Positions 42,229-44,000 of a stretch of 44,000 bases of DNA are shown here, piece by piece. The stretch's first letter is position 1, and the number at the start of each line of letters is the position of its first letter. Position numbers and translations under genes: made by a program. The stretch spans positions 1 through 44,000 of the forward strand of contig NZ_QLLK01000019.1 of assembly GCF_003259505.1 (NCBI RefSeq), in the 5' to 3' direction. Under the pieces are notes generated by a model, which worked only from the letters and a program-made list of their open reading frames with translations, made no database searches and was not told the origin of the DNA. This stretch comes from Algoriphagus yeomjeoni (GTDB taxonomy: Bacteria; Bacteroidota; Bacteroidia; Cytophagales; Cyclobacteriaceae).

Positions 42229-43503
42229 ATGCTTTTAGTTAATCAAATTCGAGAAAACTATGCCGGTGTTCTAGCCGGTCTTCAAAAAAGAAATTTCCCA
42301 AATGCAGAAGCTGTACTGAATCAGGCAGTTGAGTTGGATGAATTGAGAAAGTCCACCCAAGCAGAGCGTGATCAGATACAAAGCGAATCCAATGCGATTT
42401 CGAAAGAAATTGGGGCATTGATGCGTGAGGGAAAAGCTGAAGAAGCAGTTAAAATCAAAGAGAAAACTGCTGAGCTGAAGATTCAGATCAAAGATCTTGA
42501 AGATCAAAATTCAAAAGCTGAAGCTGATTTGATCGCTTTACTTTATACCGTTCCTAATGTTCCTCATACTTCAGTTCCTGCTGGGAAATCAGCTGAGGAC
42601 AATGAAGTTGTATTGGAGAATGGAGCAATTCCTACGCTTTATGAAGGCAGGCTTCCTCACTGGGACTTGATCAAAAAGTACGACATCATTGATTTTGATC
42701 TCGGCAACAAGATAACTGGAGCAGGTTTTCCTGTCTACAAAGGCAAAGGGGCAAGACTTCAACGAGCGCTGATCAATTTCTTTTTGGATGAAGCATTGGC
42801 ACAGGGATATGAGGAGATTCAGCCGCCGATTTTGGTCAATGAAGACTCAGGCTTTGGTACGGGTCAGCTTCCGGATAAGGAAGGGCAGATGTATTTTGCC
42901 GATGCTGATAATTTGTATTTGATCCCGACGGGAGAGGTTCCAATCACGAATATTTACCGTGATGTGATTCTTTCTGAAAGCGAATTGCCAATCAAAAATG
43001 TGGGGCATTCACCGTGTTTCAGAAGAGAAGCTGGTAGCTGGGGAGCTCATGTGAGAGGCTTGAATAGACTTCATCAGTTTGACAAAGTGGAGATCGTGCA
43101 GATCACACATCCTGATAAATCCTATGAGACATTGGAAGATATGAGCAGGTATGTGCAAGGTCTTTTGCAAAAGCTGGAATTGCCGTATCGCGTTTTGAGA
43201 CTTTGTGGAGGTGATATGGGTTTCACTTCTGCGCTTACCTATGATATGGAAGTATATTCTGCGGCGCAGGAGCGATGGTTGGAAGTAAGTTCTGTTTCTA
43301 ACTTTGAAACTTATCAGTCTAATCGTCTGAAGCTGAGATTCAAAGGAGCCGATAAGAAAACTCAGTTAGCACACTCTTTAAATGGATCTGCTTTGGCGTT
43401 ACCTAGAATTGTAGCTTCCATCTTGGAAAATAATCAAACTTCAGAAGGAATCAATATGCCGAAAGTGTTGCATCCTTATTTGGGATTTGATAAGATTTCG
43501 TAA
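42229..43503 (+). CDS. serS: Seryl-tRNA synthetase
   Basis: 424 residues, normal length. Class II synthetase charging tRNA-Ser. N-terminal antiparallel coiled coil (about 28-100: ELDELRKSTQAERDQIQSES, KIKEKTAELKIQIKDLEDQN) that contacts the long variable arm. Core motif 2 region FRREAGSWG and motif 3 NGSALALPRIVASILEN, with the serine pocket T-G-E (IPTGEVPITN). Ends with the typical P-K-V-L-H-P-Y. Confidence 0.97.
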   Translation: MLLVNQIRENYAGVLAGLQKRNFPNAEAVLNQAVELDELRKSTQAERDQIQSESNAISKEIGALMREGKAEEAVKIKEKTAELKIQIKDLEDQNSKAEADLIALLYTVPNVPHTSVPAGKSAEDNEVVLENGAIPTLYEGRLPHWDLIKKYDIIDFDLGNKITGAGFPVYKGKGARLQRALINFFLDEALAQGYEEIQPPILVNEDSGFGTGQLPDKEGQMYFADADNLYLIPTGEVPITNIYRDVILSESELPIKNVGHSPCFRREAGSWGAHVRGLNRLHQFDKVEIVQITHPDKSYETLEDMSRYVQGLLQKLELPYRVLRLCGGDMGFTSALTYDMEVYSAAQERWLEVSSVSNFETYQSNRLKLRFKGADKKTQLAHSLNGSALALPRIVASILENNQTSEGINMPKVLHPYLGFDKIS

Positions 43504-43516
43504 GTAATGCATGGCT

Positions 43517-43567
43517 GGTTCAAGTCTTTCGACTTGGACCATTCTAAATGCAGTCTCCCGACTGCAT
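43517..43567. repeat. Two tandem palindromes after serS
   Basis: Palindrome 1: ggttcaagtc (43517-43526) and gacttggacc (43531-43540), one G-T pair. Palindrome 2: atgcagtc (43548-43555) and gactgcat (43560-43567), perfect. Both share an agtc-cgact core. Without a strong T tract they are not a classical terminator, though the first could act as one with the rest. They resemble dispersed REP-like units. Confidence 0.5.
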
Positions 43568-43727
43568 ATTTGTTATAGAAAGTTGTGAATTTAATGGAGA
43601 CTGGCTCAAACGCTTATCCAGCTTATTTTTCGTTTTTAGAATATAAACCATGATAAAAAAGGCATAATACTGAAAAATAGTTGGTAAAAACCTTATAACA
43701 TCAATGATTATCAGGTAAATACAAGAG

Positions 43728-43760
43728 GTTTACTGAAACTGGTTTCAGTAAACTTTTTTT
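43728..43760 (+). terminator. Terminator hairpin upstream of the transposase gene
   Basis: Perfect 11-base stem gtttactgaaa (43728-43738) and tttcagtaaac (43743-43753), ctgg loop, then seven T (43754-43760). It ends six bases before the transposase ATG, so it would block transcription arriving from serS. Confidence 0.8.
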
Positions 43761-43765
43761 GTACT

Positions 43766-44000
43766 ATGAAAACTCAAAAAAAACAGATGTTGGGCTTGCG
43801 GGAATTTGGAGGTTATTCGCTGGGGGAAGCAGGCAGGAAAACAGCGATTTAAATGTAAAAACTGTGGTCTTTTCTTCACCCGTAACTCTAAAGAACAGAC
43901 ACTTCGGAACCGTTTTGTATGGTTTAAAAAATGGGTTCTTGAGCGGCAGACTTTTAAGATTCTATGTCGTGAAAGTGGTCTTTCAAAAGATACTCTTCAA
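43766..44000 (+). mobile_element. Zinc-ribbon transposase, N-terminal part, frame broken near the start (runs off window)
   Basis: In the frame beginning at 43785 the protein reads R-C-W-A-C-G ... RFKCKNCGLFFTR, a zinc ribbon of two CxxC pairs, then KEQTLRNRFVWFKKWVLERQ and a helix-turn-helix ending SGLSKDTLQ at the window edge (72 codons). This is the layout of Zn-binding IS256-variant and related transposases in Bacteroidetes. The only nearby ATG (43766) is in another frame: the run of eight A at 43776-43783 would need to be seven for the two to join, and the ribbon frame has a TGA at 43767. Either a poly-A slip, a frameshift mechanism or a dead copy. The element's left boundary cannot be placed. 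Confidence 0.65.

Noticed and set aside
43504..44000. tRNA or other stable RNA downstream of serS
   Set aside because: The hairpins do not form a cloverleaf and no T-loop GTTCGAATC-type sequence is present; no tRNA was found elsewhere in the window either.
1..44000. CRISPR array or prophage region
   Set aside because: No regularly spaced short direct repeats with unique spacers, and no phage structural, integrase or attachment genes were seen.

Overview
The window looks like a chromosomal segment of a Bacteroidota bacterium, probably order Cytophagales, family Cyclobacteriaceae (Algoriphagus-like). The reasons are protein-level resemblance, roughly 40% GC, promoters of the Bacteroidetes type (TAnnTTTG at -7), few Shine-Dalgarno sequences, and lineage-typical gene orders: CBS-nadK-DUF6089-uppS-bamA-ompH-ompH, mreB-mreC-mreD-mrdA-rodA, and rimP-nusA-infB. 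The genus is a guess from recall. No rRNA, tRNA or CRISPR array was seen.

Layout from left to right. 1-3221: two secreted or surface proteins on the minus strand, a partial glycine-rich adhesin-like protein and a beta-propeller lipoprotein. 3734-7575: rho, then a ferredoxin-tdk-recO group, all minus. 7609-10035: plus-strand genes for a conserved hypothetical protein, a DUF5706/PycTM-like three-helix membrane protein and an HD phosphohydrolase. 10032-15491: the rod-shape operon (minus). 15718-20533: rimP-nusA-infB (plus), with a canonical promoter and a terminator-like hairpin in its leader. 20545-22661: two small unknown membrane proteins and an outer-membrane protein. 22672-24306: a CstA-type transporter (minus). 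24532-26808: accD and a solitary nqrF. 26892-29971: an arginase-fold protein, a cytochrome b5-like protein, a BadF-type sugar kinase and murQ, tightly packed. 30127-31455: an RluB-type pseudouridine synthase. 31596-39074: thioredoxin and the outer-membrane-assembly operon. 39167-41347: chrA and a 2-oxoglutarate/Fe(II) oxygenase. 41422-43503: a lipoprotein and serS. The right edge holds the first part of a zinc-ribbon transposase.

Most of the window is housekeeping: cell wall elongation (MreBCD, PBP2, RodA, UppS), outer membrane biogenesis (BamA, two OmpH/Skp proteins), translation start and termination control (IF-2, NusA, RimP, Rho), lipid synthesis (AccD), NAD(P) and nucleotide supply (NadK, Tdk), and amino-sugar recycling (MurQ plus kinase). 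The strongest candidate for an undescribed system is the two-gene pair at 8879-10035. It carries separately the two domains that, as I recall, are often fused in Bacteroidetes 'Pycsar system effector family' proteins (HD phosphohydrolase and DUF5706 membrane domain), here with no nucleotide cyclase beside them. Secondary leads are an arginase-fold protein that seems to keep the Mn-A ligands but lose those specific to Mn-B, a possible attenuator ahead of rimP-nusA-infB, and a terminator whose stem encodes the C-terminus of the convergent cstA gene.
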